A stretch of 64,000 nucleotides of DNA from Symbiodinium natans (GCA_905221605.1 CAJNDS010002791.1:62001-126000), one strand, 5' to 3'; positions 18,704 through 27,901 are shown, numbered from the stretch's first letter. Made by a program: numbers and translations. Notes: generated from the letters alone by a model not told the origin.

Positions 18704-18819
18704 CCAGAATCGGCCAAGAACGCCCGCCTGGGCAGAGAGGTTCGACCTCGATTTAATTGTGGCTTTCGAGCAGCTGCAGACTTCACGACTCGAATCCACG
18801 GCAAGTGGCCGAGAAGAAG
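18704..18819 (+). CDS. Exon: PESAKNARLGREVRPRF...
   Basis: Reads PESAKNARLGREVRPRFNCG then FRAAADFTTRIHGKWPRRR, ending at canonical donor GTGAGC. Arginine-rich; unknown family. Confidence 0.85.
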
Positions 18820-18886
18820 GTGAGCCGCGGTTTAGGGTTTAGGGTTTAGGGTTTAGGGGTTAGGGTTTAGGGTTTAGGGCTGCAAG

Positions 18887-18921
18887 TGCTTCCACATTCA
18901 AAGCATCTGTTTGCTGCATAG
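18887..18921 (+). CDS. Exon-like: CFHIQSICLLH
   Basis: Short segment after GGGCTGCAAG and before GTTTGTTGG. Confidence 0.4.
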
Positions 18922-18953
18922 GTTTGTTGGTTTTTCGCCGCCCTCAGAAGTAG

Positions 18954-19020
18954 GAGTTGGCTGTACTGCTTAATCCTGGCAATGCCGCAGCAATGCGAGT
19001 ACAGGATACCGTTCCCTGGT
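18954..19020 (+). CDS. Exon: ELAVLLNPGNAAAMRV...
   Basis: Reads ELAVLLNPGNAAAMRVQDTV then PW, acceptor CAGAAGTAG. Confidence 0.6.
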
Positions 19021-19106
19021 CTCACCCTCAACCCTACACCCTAAACCCTAAAGCGTAAACCCGAAACCCTCTACCCTTCATTTTAGGGTTTAGGGCTGAG
19101 GGTTAG

Positions 19107-19163
19107 ACACTGGCACAATCCACCCAAAGCCTACACGAAGAAAACCAAGCGGCACTCTAATCC
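19107..19163 (+). CDS. Exon-like: TGTIHPKPTRRKPSGTLIP
   Basis: After GAGGGTTAG, followed by TAG and a long TTTAGGG-variant tract (19168-19424). Confidence 0.5.
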
Positions 19164-19467
19164 CCTAGGGTTTAGGGTTAGGGTCTGGGGTTTAGGGTTT
19201 AGGGGATTAGGGTTTAGGGTTTAGGTTAGGGTTTAGGGTATTAGGGCTTAGGCGGCTGAGGGTTTAGGGTTTAGAGTTTAGGGTTTGGGGTTTCGGGTTT
19301 AGGGTTTAGGGTTTAGGGTTTAGGGCCGGGGTGTAGGGTTTAGGGTTTAGGGTTTAGGGTTTAGGGTTTAAGGTTTAAGGGTTAGGGTTTAGGGTTTAGG
19401 GTTTAGGGTTTAGGGTTTAGGGTTAACATCCCAACACCTGAAACCCTCAACGCCCTGCACTGGCCAG

Positions 19468-19553
19468 GGGATCAATCCGTTTGGACCGGCGCGAGCCTTG
19501 GCACTCTCCTATAGGACCCGGATGGCAGACGGCCGGGGGTGCAAAAGGGGGGA
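19468..19553 (+). CDS. Exon: GINPFGPARALALSYRT...
   Basis: Reads GINPFGPARALALSYRTRMA then DGRGCKRGE, acceptor CTGGCCAG, followed by TTTAGGG variants. Confidence 0.8.
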
Positions 19554-19969
19554 GTTTAGGGTTTAGGATTTAGGGTTCAGGGTTTAGGGTTGGGGTTTTT
19601 TTGGGTTGGGGCTCCCTTATACTCGGCTTAAAACCAAAAGAGGGTACCCTTCTCATTCCTAGGTTCCGCCTGGGTTTAGTCTCAGGTCTTGCGAGTATCC
19701 AAGGGTTTAGGATTTAGGGATCTAGACTTGGGGTTTAGGGTTTAGGGTTTAGGGTTTAGGGGTTTGGGGTCAGGGTTTAGGGTTTAGGGTCTAGGGTCTA
19801 GGGTTTAGGGTTCCAAACAGCTAGTCTGCCTTCGGCTCGTACAAGTTTTAGGGTTAAGCGTTCAGGGTGAATGCCTTAAAGGTTTGGAGGGTTTGGGGCA
19901 CTATAGGGGCCAAGGGAAACAGTTTTTATCCATCGCCAGCCTTAAACCCTAAACCCACTGATTCTTTTG
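19554..19969. repeat. Telomere variants and a family F-like piece
   Basis: Decayed TTTAGGG with a family F-like segment (CTCCCTTATACTCGGC...AGAGGGTACCC...GGTTCCGCCTGGG) at about 19600-19680. No convincing exon. Confidence 0.6.
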
Positions 19970-20377
19970 AAGGCTTTCGATCTGTTCAAAGGGGCTTATA
20001 AGGAAACCCTTAACAGAAGAGGAATAAGGGCCTACCCTGGATACTCGTATACCTAAGTAGCCCCTATTACCCTTGAGGTCCCTATATCAGGGTCCCTCCT
20101 ACTCTGGGTTCTAGTATAGGAGGGCGCTTCTCTATTGCTTTTTTGAAGCTTTCAGGGCGCAGAATTCACCCTACAGGTCCATGCGTACCCTTTCCACTTG
20201 GACCCTCCAAGCGCCCTCCTCTGTCGACCCCCCTTTGGAGCGCAGGGTTTAGGGTTTAAGGTTTAGGGCTTCGGGTTTGGGAGTTTAAGGGTTTAGGGTT
20301 TAGGGTTTAGGGTTTGGTAAAGGGTTTAGGGGTTTTGGGGTGTAAGGTTTACGGTGCACATGGACCCTGTGAGTCAG

Positions 20378-20447
20378 AGTCCCCAGGTGGGCAAGGGCGT
20401 CGTTTCGTCGCTGATGGAGGTGCCAGCACCCCGCAGCCACAGCCTCC
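20378..20447 (+). CDS. Exon: SPQVGKGVVSSLMEVPAP...
   Basis: Reads SPQVGKGVVSSLMEVPAPRS then HSLLY after GTGAGTCAG, ending at the left end of a family U element. It lies between the arms of family T, so arm insertion on both sides of an exon is implied. Confidence 0.65.
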
Positions 20448-20451
20448 TATA

Positions 20452-20565
20452 TATAGTATTCGCTTAAGAACCCTTGGGTATAATATAAAATATGATTCCC
20501 TATATTGCCCTTATAAGAAAGAATGCTTATCAATCTTTGGTTTCTCAAGAAATTAGTAGTACTAG
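20452..20565. mobile_element. Family U element, copy 1
   Basis: TAGTATTCGCTTAAGAACCC...CCCTATATTGCCCTTATAAG...AGAAATTAGTAG; same layout as 31070-31183. Confidence 0.7.
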
Positions 20566-20715
20566 TAGCTATACTCGGACCCAGAGTAGGAGGGACCCTT
20601 GTCTAGGGACCTCAAGGGTATTGTAGGGGCTACTTACAGGTATACTAGGACCCAGGGTAAGCCCTTATTCCCCTTTGTTTAAGGTTTTCCCTACAAGCCC
20701 CTTGAACCAAAAAGT

Positions 20716-20998
20716 GAAACCTATTTGTATCGGTTACTCTTTTGCCTTGCATGAGAACGCTTTGTCACTTTGATGCTGTGAGAGTAGTGCAGTTCAGCTT
20801 CTCCTAGCTATCTCTTGATGTCAAGAACCCCCTCACCTTTCCCTAGACCCTGAGCTCTAGTTATTTTCCCCCTGCCCCAATCGAAGAGGTGCTTGTTGCA
20901 CCTGGGGTTGTTCCAAGGATTTCGCATGGAGTCGGGTTCACATGGTTTTGAGTGTACGTAGGATGTTGTTTTTTGTTTTCAGGATCTGTTGGTGCGTG
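20716..20998. other. Unique sequence, no gene seen
   Basis: No telomere units, no convincing frame. A GGTGC...GCACC hairpin lies near 20890-20910. Confidence 0.4.
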
Positions 20999-21234
20999 TA
21001 CGGTTATGTATGTGTATGTCTGTATGTATATATGTCTATATGTCTATATGTCTATATGTCTACATGTATACATGTATATATGCATATATGTATATATGTA
21101 TATATGTATATATGTATATATGTATAGGTGTATATATGTATATATGTATATATGTATATATGTATATATGTATATATGTATATATGTATATATGTATATA
21201 TGTATATATGTATATGTACATATATATAATATAT
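20999..21234. repeat. TATG/TATA microsatellite
   Basis: (TATATG)n with TGTC variants on the left, followed by a GTAG tetranucleotide tract (21247-21303). Overlapping + frames of Tyr/Ile/Cys repeats are not genes. Confidence 0.95.
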
Positions 21235-21303
21235 GAGAAATGTGAGCAGGTAGGTATTTAAGTAGGTAGGTCGGTCGGTCGGTAGGTAGGCAGGTAGGTA
21301 GGT

Positions 21304-22044
21304 GTGTGGGGTGTTCTTTTTCGGGATGCTAGGAATGAGAACCCTACTTTGCGGTGCACGACCTCCCTGCTTGAAAATTCTTTCGGTGCTGCTGCGTGAG
21401 GATTGGGTGATCTAAAGAATCTAAAGTAGTGGCTCTTTTTTCCTTGTTTGGACCCAAAGCGATAAAAACTGTACGACCGTCGAGGCACCCTAAACCCCAA
21501 ACCGTTGGGTGTTGGAAGGCATGGTTTTGTGGGTTTGGCCAGGTGCCGAATCGGTCGCGTTCTCTTGGCTTCTTATCATGAGAACACTGATCTTCCCCCC
21601 TCCCCCCAACCTGGCAACTAGTTCTTCTTCTTGGGGGGGGGGGGAAGTAGGTACCCTCAACCCTAAACCCTAAAGGGTTATAAAAGTCGGTATCAGGTGC
21701 TTCTTGTCCCACTAGCACTAAAAGCGCCCAACCCAGACACGGGCCGAAACCTTGGACCCCAAACGCCTAACCCTAAACCCTAAATCCTAAACCCTAACAG
21801 GCCCTAGCCCCTGTAGCACCAAAGAAAGGTCCCTGATCCCAACCCTCGAGCCCTAAAACTCCTTGTAAAGCCCTACACAGACCCAGAGCTCACTACAGGG
21901 TTTAGGGTTAGGGTTTAGGGTGTTCGCAAGCTCTGGGCTCTAAACTTACGACCCAACTCTGACCCCGAACCCCCATAAACCCCTACAGCCAAAACCCAAA
22001 CCCAAGCTAGAGCCTGAGACCCTAGAAGCCCGAATCCTGGGCAG
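21304..22044. other. Mixed unique and telomere-variant region
   Basis: A minus frame of 124 codons (21344-21718) is open but low in protein-like features. G homopolymer at 21636-21646, then decayed CCCTAAA. No exon supported. Confidence 0.4.
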
Positions 22045-22128
22045 GTAGATGGCTTTGATTACATCTTCAAGAGAGGCAAGGGTGAGGAGGTGACGGACAG
22101 GGCAGCTCAACAGGGCTTTCGGGGTTAA
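22045..22128 (+). CDS. Exon: VDGFDYIFKRGKGEEVTD...
   Basis: Reads VDGFDYIFKRGKGEEVTDRA then AQQGFRG and TAA, acceptor CTGGGCAG. It may be a terminal exon. Confidence 0.75.
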   Translation, partial: VDGFDYIFKRGKGEEVTDRAAQQGFRG

Positions 22129-22456
22129 GGATTTGGGGTTTGGGGTTTAGGGCTTAGGACTTAGAGGGCTTGCTGTAATATGGCGCAGAAGCTGTAGGGT
22201 TCAGGAAAGCACAGGGTTTAGAGTTTCGGTTTGGGGTTCAGGGTTTCGCTTTGGGGTGTAGGGCTTGGGCTTAGGGTTCAGGATGTGGGGGGTTTAGGGT
22301 TCAACTTTCATCCCCTTATGATCTCCACAAACTTCTAGCAGAAGCTACCTCAAAATGCCCCTAAACCCTAAACCCTAAACCCTAAACCCTAAAAACTAAA
22401 CGCTAAACCCTAAACCCTAAACCCTAAACCCTAAACCCTAAACCCTAAACCCTAAG

Positions 22457-22531
22457 CAGGACATGTGGGCTGGGGAGGGGTTCAAGGGCTGCGATGCTTT
22501 GGGTCGGGCCACGCGTCTCCATTCATGGAAC
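22457..22531 (+). CDS. Exon: QDMWAGEGFKGCDALGR...
   Basis: Reads QDMWAGEGFKGCDALGRATR then LHSWN. The acceptor is CCCTAAG at the end of a twelve-unit CCCTAAA tract, so a decayed telomere unit makes the splice site. A family N element follows. Confidence 0.75.
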
Positions 22532-22650
22532 TCTACCTCGAACTCCTAAGGTTGTACCCTTTCATTTGGGGAACCCTGTTTACAGATCCTCAGGAATATC
22601 AGAGCGACACTCGGCGTATGTGAACCTCTTAGGGGTATAGTATGACTCGC
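22532..22650. mobile_element. Family N element
   Basis: TCTACCTCGAACTCCTAAGG...CAGATCCTCAGG...ACCTCTTAGGGGTATAGTA. Relatives lie at 59712-59825 and, in part, at 6870-6980 and 46530-46700. Confidence 0.6.
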
Positions 22651-22937
22651 TTGAGAAAGCGAAAGCCCCTGCTCCTAAAATCTTCAGCCCTACGCCACCC
22701 TGAGCCCACAAGTCCAAAACCCCAAACCTCAGGCCCTAAAACCCTAAACCCCAAGCACTTAAACCCCAAGCCCTAAATCCCCAAACCCCAAACCCCTAAA
22801 CCATGGACCCTAAACCCCCAAAACTCAAACCCTAACCCTAACCCCCCCCCCCCCCCCCCCCCCGGCCCCAAATACCCTAAACCCTAAACCCTAAACCCTA
22901 AACCCTAAACCCTAAACCCTCCAAAGTCATTGGGCAG

Positions 22938-23011
22938 GTTTTTGTCATTTTGTGGGATCGGCTGCGGCTTGAGTCGGCGCCGCAGAACGACTGGGGAACG
23001 CCCAGCTTAGG
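22938..23011 (+). CDS. Exon: VFVILWDRLRLESAPQND...
   Basis: Reads VFVILWDRLRLESAPQNDWG then TPSL, acceptor TTGGGCAG. The region before it (22651-22937) is CCCTAAA variants with a 20-base C run (22842-22863). Confidence 0.8.
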
Positions 23012-23136
23012 GGATTTCAGGGCATTAGGGGTTTAGGGTTTGGGGTTTAGGACTTAGGGGTTTAGGGTTTAGGGGTTTAGGGGTTTAGCGTTCAGAAGAG
23101 GCTTGGCGGTAAGGTTTGGAGGTTTGGTGTTTAGGG

Positions 23137-23188
23137 CTTGGGGGGGCCTTCATGCTATCTGCCACTAGTCGTCGAGCCGAAGGGCAGG
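23137..23188 (+). CDS. Possible exon: GAFMLSATSRRAEGQ
   Basis: Between a G run and a very long C run (23214-23245). The opposite strand is also open here. Confidence 0.3.
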
Positions 23189-23211
23189 GGGGGGGTGGGA
23201 GAGAAAGCCCG

Positions 23212-23247
<36 letters not shown>

Positions 23248-23325
23248 CCTCCCCCTATAACCCTATAAATGCTGTGACCCCTATGAAGCCTAAATATAAA
23301 CCCTACAAAAGCCCATACCCACCAG

Positions 23326-23402
23326 GCGATTTTGATTTCAGGGTGTTGTGTCAGGCTATCTGCTCTTTCCTTTTCGAGGCGCACCTTGTCATTGTACGTA
23401 CC
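23326..23402 (+). CDS. Exon: DFDFRVLCQAICSFLFEA...
   Basis: Reads DFDFRVLCQAICSFLFEAHL then VIVRT, acceptor CCCACCAG, then CCCTAAA units. Confidence 0.75.
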
Positions 23403-23458
23403 TGAACCTCGTTCCTTCACCCTAAACCCTAAACCCTAAACCCTAAACCCTAAACCAG

Positions 23459-23513
23459 CAACGGACCAGCGCAGCGCCACCGCTCTTCCGCTTGACACCC
23501 AACGGTCTTCAGC
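23459..23513 (+). CDS. Exon-like: TDQRSATALPLDTQRSS
   Basis: Acceptor CCCTAAACCAG at the end of a CCCTAAA tract. Confidence 0.5.
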
Positions 23514-23686
23514 TTAAATCCCGTGGTATGCGTCCTAACCCCAGCCCTAACTCCAAAAGCTCAGTTTAACAAGTTTTGGGGGAGTTTACGGTAGACCCCA
23601 GGATTATTGGGGTAGAAGGCTGCAGAGGTTTCAGGGTACGCCTGAACCCTAAACCCTAAACCTCTTAAGCCCTAAATGGGTTCCAG

Positions 23687-23830
23687 AGGTGGACTGCATG
23701 TTTTCTCGTTGCTCGCAGAGCTCCAGCCGAAGAAATAGTTCGCTGGGGCTGCCAAGAGCCCAAAACAGCAGCAAGGAAGGCAGCTAGAGTCCTCGAGCTT
23801 CTAGCACTGCCTGCTTCGCAACTCCACCCT
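23687..23830 (+). CDS. Coding segment, frame unsure
   Basis: Two + frames are open: VDCMFSRCSQSSSRRNSSLG... (to 23780, better third-base bias) and RAPAEEIVRWGCQEPKTAAR... (to 23830). Acceptor GGTTCCAG. Confidence 0.5.
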
Positions 23831-24126
23831 AAGCCCTAACCCTCAAAAACCCTAAGAACTGAAACCCTAAAGCCCGAACACTCTAGCTAGAACATGCCGG
23901 CAGGGACCATCACGAGACGCAGTTTGCCCATCCATCCTATAGCTTGCCAAGCCATGCACGTCAGGATTTAACTTACTTAAGGTTCAGGTTTAGGGTTCAG
24001 GCGTCTAGGGTTTAGGGTTCAGGGCTAGGGTTTAGGGTTCAGGGCTAGGGTTTAGGGTCTAGGGTCTAGGGGTTAGGGTTTAGGGTTTAGGGTTTAGGAA
24101 TCGTGGTGATTGACAACAACCTTAAG

Positions 24127-24198
24127 CAAAGAGCCCCTCAATGCCATCCTTCCGGCAGCGCCAGAAGAAGCGGGAGGCCATGAGGATGAAAGGGCTTG
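24127..24198 (+). CDS. Exon: KSPSMPSFRQRQKKREAM...
   Basis: Basic peptide KSPSMPSFRQRQKKREAMRM then KGL with mostly G/C third positions; ends at donor GTTTAGGG. Confidence 0.75.
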
Positions 24199-24479
24199 GT
24201 TTAGGGTTTAGGGGTTAGGGGTTAGGGGTTTAGGGTTTAGGGTTTAGGGTTTAGGGTTTGGGGTTTGGGGTTTGGGGTTTGGGGTTTAGGGTTGTGTTCC
24301 ATTTACTCCTAATATGGCCCTAAGCTACCTTAAGGATCTTAAGAAAGGGACCCCCAAACCCAAAGGCGCCAAGGTAGAGTCATTTGAGTTTGGGGCTTTC
24401 GGGGTTTAGGGTTTAGGGTTTAGGGTTTAGGGTTTAGGGTTTAGGGTTTAGGGTTTAGGGTTTAGGGTTTAGGGGTAAG

Positions 24480-24579
24480 GAAGCTTCAGTGTATAGTCCC
24501 TGGGTCACCATGAGGCAAGCGCTTAGGACGTCCTCTACGAGACAGAGGTCTTTAAGTCATGTCCTCCTCGTACCCAAAG
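24480..24579 (+). CDS. Exon: EASVYSPWVTMRQALRT...
   Basis: Reads EASVYSPWVTMRQALRTSST then RQRSLSHVLLVPK. It follows TAAG after a nine-unit TTTAGGG tract and abuts a family C element. Confidence 0.8.
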
Positions 24580-24681
24580 GATCCATGTACCTATATAGTA
24601 TATACTTGGGCCCTAAAGCTACTATATAGGAACCCCTTTAAGGCCCAAGTATATACTATATAGGTACATGGATCCTTTGGG
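24580..24681. mobile_element. Family C element, near-perfect palindrome
   Basis: AAAGGATCCATGTACCTATA...CTTGGGCCC is mirrored by GGCCCAAGTATATACTATAT...GGATCCTTT with a spacer of about 30 bp. Copies: 14020, 55055 and 59240. Confidence 0.9.
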
Positions 24682-24686
24682 CTACC

Positions 24687-24752
24687 AAACCCCCGACAAT
24701 CCGGCACACCAAGAGTATCTCCGTGACCTGCTAACAAATCTGGCGATGATCT
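24687..24752 (+). CDS. Exon: PDNPAHQEYLRDLLTNLAMI
   Basis: Starts after GGCTACCAAAC at the right side of the family C element. Together with 24480-24579 it looks like one coding sequence split by the element. Confidence 0.75.
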
Positions 24753-24956
24753 TTTTTTAGGGTTTAGGGTTTAGGGTTTAGGGTTTAGGTTTTTCCTGGA
24801 CCCTATACCCTAAACCGCTCTTTTTTAGTGTACGTTCTACCTGTCCAAAAGAACAAAAGATAGGTTCCCTTTCTAGGAGTTCCCCTTTTTGCAGAGTCCC
24901 ATGGTCCATCCATTTTTAGAACCTTCAAACTTTAGGGTTTAGGGCTTAGGGGCTAG

Positions 24957-25036
24957 CCCTCCCTCCTCCCTCACCCTCCCCTCCATTGGTTCTTCTGGCA
25001 GCAGCGGTGGTAGTATTTGCAAGACCCGGCTAAAGC
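24957..25036 (+). CDS. Exon-like: PPSSLTLPSIGSSGSSGG...
   Basis: Serine-rich, PPSSLTLPSIGSSGSSGGSI then CKTRLKPK. A minus frame across 24939-25202 is also open. Confidence 0.45.
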
Positions 25037-25093
25037 CGAAACCCCTAAACCCTAAACCCGACTCCCTAAACACTGAGCCTTCCCCAACTTCAG

Positions 25094-25221
25094 AAACCAA
25101 GAACAGTGGAGGAAAAGTTTCGTCTAAGTGCTGCGGAAATGCCACCTGGGCAGCTACCAGGCAGACATGTCTAAAGCTTGCAGTCCACCCTGCGCAGGTC
25201 AAACGGGGTTTCCGAAAACAG
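25094..25221 (+). CDS. Exon: TKNSGGKVSSKCCGNATW...
   Basis: Reads TKNSGGKVSSKCCGNATWAA then TRQTCLKLAVHPAQVKRG, FRKQ, ending at donor GTGTGTAG. Acceptor CAACTTCAG. Confidence 0.85.
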
Positions 25222-25322
25222 GTGTGTAGGATTTATCCCTTACTCGTTCCTTTAAATCCAATAAAGGCATCTTTCTTTTTCTTCTCCTCGGTTACTCTTG
25301 GGTCGAGTGCTCGTATCCTAAG

Positions 25323-25424
25323 AGAAGTTCAAGGGTTGTGGGCTGAAGAATTTCATGTTGAGGAGGGGTGGTCTGGCGTACTTGGCCCCAACACAGTTGA
25401 GCCCAAGACTTCAAGCAAACAGGG
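25323..25424 (+). CDS. Exon: KFKGCGLKNFMLRRGGL...
   Basis: Reads KFKGCGLKNFMLRRGGLAYL then APTQLSPRLQANRA. Another frame (EVQGLWAEEFHVEEGWSG...) runs further but with weaker third-base bias. Confidence 0.55.
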
Positions 25425-25584
25425 CCCTAAACTCTCAACCCTAAGCCCCAAAGGACTGATGACCTCCGTGATGGAAAGGGGTAGGCCCCCCCCCCCCCCC
25501 CCCTAGGTAAGGTACCCCCCCATATACGGCAATCCTTACTCTAGCAACCCCAAAAGCTTCCCCCCAGTACCCCTAGGTTGTTAG

Positions 25585-25729
25585 AAGCCCTCACTTGCTA
25601 CGTTCAGAGAAAGACGCTTGACCCTGAACACTTTTCGAGTGTTGTTGTTTTGCCTGTACTCCGCAACTCCCCAACTCGACAGATTAGTAGGCGCGTCGGG
25701 TGTTACTTGCAAAGCGTTTTCGACCCTAA
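25585..25729 (+). CDS. Exon: ALTCYVQRKTLDPEHFSS...
   Basis: Reads ALTCYVQRKTLDPEHFSSVV then VLPVLRNSPTRQISRRVG, CYLQSVFDPK. It runs into CCCTAAA units. Confidence 0.8.
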
Positions 25730-25807
25730 GCCCCAAACCCTAAACCCCAAACCCCAAACCCTAAACCCTAAACCCTAAACCCTAAACCCTAAACCCCTGT
25801 ATCTCAG

Positions 25808-25858
25808 TGGCCACTCTGTGCGGGGCCTTGTAGTTCGATCTGTTGGTGTGTGGTTGTT
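25808..25858 (+). CDS. Exon-like: GHSVRGLVVRSVGVWLL
   Basis: Acceptor TATCTCAG, ends at the left border of a family S element. Confidence 0.5.
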
Positions 25859-26040
25859 ATAGGATCTTTAAGGGAGGGGGGTTCAAGCGGGGTAGGTACC
25901 TAGGGAACCTTAGGGAGGAGCCTCAGGGAGTGCCAGGGAGTATTAGGGAACCTTGGCTTACATACCCTAAACCCTAAACCCTAAACCCTAAACCCTAAAC
26001 CCCCTTTGAACCCCCTCCCTTAAGAACCCTATAAATGGGG
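25859..26040. mobile_element. Family S element carrying telomere repeats
   Basis: TTTAAGGGAGGGGGGTTCAA...CCTTAGGGAGGAGCCTCAGG...CCCTAAA units...TTGAACCCCCTCCCTTAAGA. Its arms are clear inverted repeats. Confidence 0.8.
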
Positions 26041-26164
26041 TGTTTTCTTGAGCCACCCGAAGTTGTAAGGCTATAAGCCCTAAACCGTTCAGGGTTTAGG
26101 GTTTAGGGTTTAGGCTCTAGGGTTTAGGGTTTAGGGTTTAAGTTTAGGGTTTAGGGTGTCGGGT

Positions 26165-26335
26165 TTCTATGGAGACTCTGAACCCGGACCGCGGCATATG
26201 CGGTTTCCACTTGCTTCCAACGCGGCAGAGTGCTTGTATGCCCTTATCCCTACCTACAGCCCTCTTAGGAATGGCTTTCGTGTTTATTTATTTAACATGA
26301 AGTGTGTTTTTGTTAAGGTTCCAGGGGGAGGATAG
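26165..26335 (+). CDS. Exon: FYGDSEPGPRHMRFPLAS...
   Basis: 57 codons ending in TAG: FYGDSEPGPRHMRFPLASNA then AECLYALIPTYSPLRNG, FRVYLFNMKCVFVKV. Probably a terminal exon. A second frame (SMETLNPDRGICGFHLLP...) is open to 26297. Confidence 0.65.
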   Translation, partial: FYGDSEPGPRHMRFPLASNAAECLYALIPTYSPLRNGFRVYLFNMKCVFVKVPGGG

Positions 26336-26583
26336 CCTAACCCCCCAAAGCAACTCAAACTTCCTGAAACCCAACTTCCCAAGCCCACGGAACCCCAGCT
26401 CATGTCGAAACCTGCCGTAGCCGCTTCCATACAGCAGCCTAGATAGGGGCACGGGATACTTCATTCTCAATTCTTCTTTGGGTCCGCTATGCACTTACCG
26501 TAAATCCCATTTGCAAAAGCCCTAGACACTGATGGCTTACTTATGGCTGGCTCTTAGGACTTTAACCTTTTGGGCTTTCGTAG

Positions 26584-26645
26584 AAACTGCAATAAGCAAC
26601 CCGACGGATAAACTTTTAGGAGAGGTTCAGAAGTCGGCCAAACCG
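26584..26645 (+). CDS. Exon: TAISNPTDKLLGEVQKSAKP
   Basis: Acceptor CTTTCGTAG, then TAA and CCCTAAA units. Confidence 0.7.
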
Positions 26646-26672
26646 TAAACCCTGAACCCTAAACCCTTTGAA

Positions 26673-26764
26673 GGCGTGGAGCTCGTGCCCTTAACCTCGA
26701 GTCACTTCTTGGCCGTGAAGCGGTTGCATGAGGTGCGCTGGCGGGACATTTACGGTTTACGCCA
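26673..26764 (+). CDS. Exon: VELVPLTSSHFLAVKRLH...
   Basis: Reads VELVPLTSSHFLAVKRLHEV then RWRDIYGLR, ending at donor GTTTAGGG. Confidence 0.85.
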
Positions 26765-26877
26765 GTTTAGGGTTTAAGGGTTTAGGGTTTAGGGTTTATG
26801 GGTGGGATGGTTGCTCGATTGCCTTTTTGCGCCTTAGGCTTCAGAGCCGGCGCTAGGGTAAGACTCCCACTACGAGC

Positions 26878-26994
26878 ATACTTGGAGGTTCATTGTACGA
26901 TTTTGACTGTCCAACCCATTTATAAGCCCCTTAAGTGTCCTAGTATGGTTATAAGTGCAGTTATAAGTGTAATAAGTACCATGAACCTCCAAGT
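26878..26994. mobile_element. Family B element, shortened
   Basis: CTTGGAGGTTCATTGTAC...GTACCATGAACCTCCAAG with a shorter core. A C homopolymer follows at 27026-27048. Confidence 0.8.
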
Positions 26995-27073
26995 AGAGTT
27001 TTCAGAGATATTCGCTGGAAATATGCCCCCCCCCCCCCCCCCCCCCCCTAAACCCTAAACACGAAACCTCACC

Positions 27074-27165
27074 GGAGACGCTATCCACTTTTGCGGTGTT
27101 GTTGAAGTTGTTGGCCTTCCAAGGCTACGTTGGGATGCGCGACGGGTGGATGGGAGGAAGGTTAG
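27074..27165 (+). CDS. Exon: GDAIHFCGVVEVVGLPRL...
   Basis: Reads GDAIHFCGVVEVVGLPRLRW then DARRVDGRKV. The next gap is decayed CCCTAAA. Confidence 0.75.
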
Positions 27166-27284
27166 GGGCATCTTAAGCCCGCAACCCTCAAACATTGATA
27201 GGGCTTTAGGCGGTTTAGGGCTTAGCGCGCCCTAAACCCCAAACCCTAAACCCCAAACCCTAAGCCCTAAACCCTAAGGTTTTG

Positions 27285-27423
27285 GTTATACTGAGGCTTT
27301 CAGGCTCTCCTTGTATGCCACCCTGCAAAAACATCTTGCAGCTTCTACAAAAGGCACGTCCCCCAACTCTCCATCTAAGACTTCCAGTGCGGGTGGGGTG
27401 TACTTTGCTGCAATTTGCTTAAG
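27285..27423 (+). CDS. Exon: GYTEAFRLSLYATLQKHL...
   Basis: Reads GYTEAFRLSLYATLQKHLAA then STKGTSPNSPSKTSSAGG, VYFAAICL. The frame continues across the intron 27424-27541 into RRRHWMTRYEG. Confidence 0.85.
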
Positions 27424-27541
27424 AACCCCCCCCCCAAAAAAAAAAAATCTACAAGGGTAATATATGTAGGGAACATTATCTTTCATGTGTTCTTTGGGGG
27501 AAGGGGTTTCTTAAGCACATAGTAGTTTATGGCATCTTAAG
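27424..27541 (+). mobile_element. Foldback intron with CTTAAGAA duplication
   Basis: CTTAAGAA is present at both borders. Internal ends GAACCCCCC and GGGGTTTCTTAAG are inverted. Frame-preserving splicing would be AA-AG or GA-AA, which is non-canonical. Confidence 0.6.
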
Positions 27542-27628
27542 AAGGAGACATTGGATGACCCGTTATGAAGGGCACCTATCAGACCTGAGGGCTTCGGGTC
27601 TCCACTCCAGAGGCCCAGAAACTGACAC
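27542..27628 (+). CDS. Exon: RRHWMTRYEGHLSDLRAS...
   Basis: Reads RRHWMTRYEGHLSDLRASGL then HSRGPETDT and TGA. Confidence 0.8.
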
Positions 27629-27660
27629 TTGATAAATCCGACCCCCCTCCAACCTGCAAC

Positions 27661-27756
27661 TATGTTCCCCCTTATACTAACAGTCCTTTTTTGGAATGAT
27701 AGTTGGGGGTACGATAATCCCTATTAAGGACTGTTAGTACAAGGGGCAACATCCCA
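27661..27756. mobile_element. Family D element
   Basis: TGTTCCCCCTTATACTAACAG...GGACTGTTAGTACAAGGGGC inverted ends. Copies: 40268, 43919 and 50243; a fragment at 7590. Confidence 0.8.
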
Positions 27757-27901
27757 AAACCCTAAGCCCGAACAAAAATGACCATTATAATGAACACAGA
27801 AAGAAATAAACCACATGGCAAGTTCTACATCTTACTCGGCCATTCATTTTCCATTTTTCCCGTGGCTCCCTGGACTTTTACTCTAAGGTTTCTGGCCTAA
27901 G

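Larger units (their letters stand above)
19970..20715. mobile_element. Family T: large inverted repeat
   Basis: 19970-20120 (AAGGGCCTACCCTGGATACTCG...CAGGGTCCCTCCTACTCTGGG) is repeated in reverse complement at 20570-20715. The 450-bp spacer holds a smaller foldback (AGGAGGGCGCTT...AAGCGCCCTCCT, 20137-20221), an exon-like segment and a family U element, so elements are nested. Confidence 0.7.

Noticed and set aside
20942-21261. Three overlapping + ORFs of Tyr/Ile/Val repeats
   Set aside because: Translation of a TATATG microsatellite.
21344-21718. Minus-strand ORF of 124 codons
   Set aside because: Crosses homopolymer and decayed telomere repeat; composition not protein-like.
23085-23420. 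Minus-strand ORF with glycine run
   Set aside because: Runs through the C homopolymer, and the + strand exon at 23326 overlaps it with better features.
25733-25800. C-terminal PKPQTLNPKPQ repeats of ORFs
   Set aside because: These are telomere repeats translated (KPQTLNP and NPKP); the same peptides appear in many unrelated frames.
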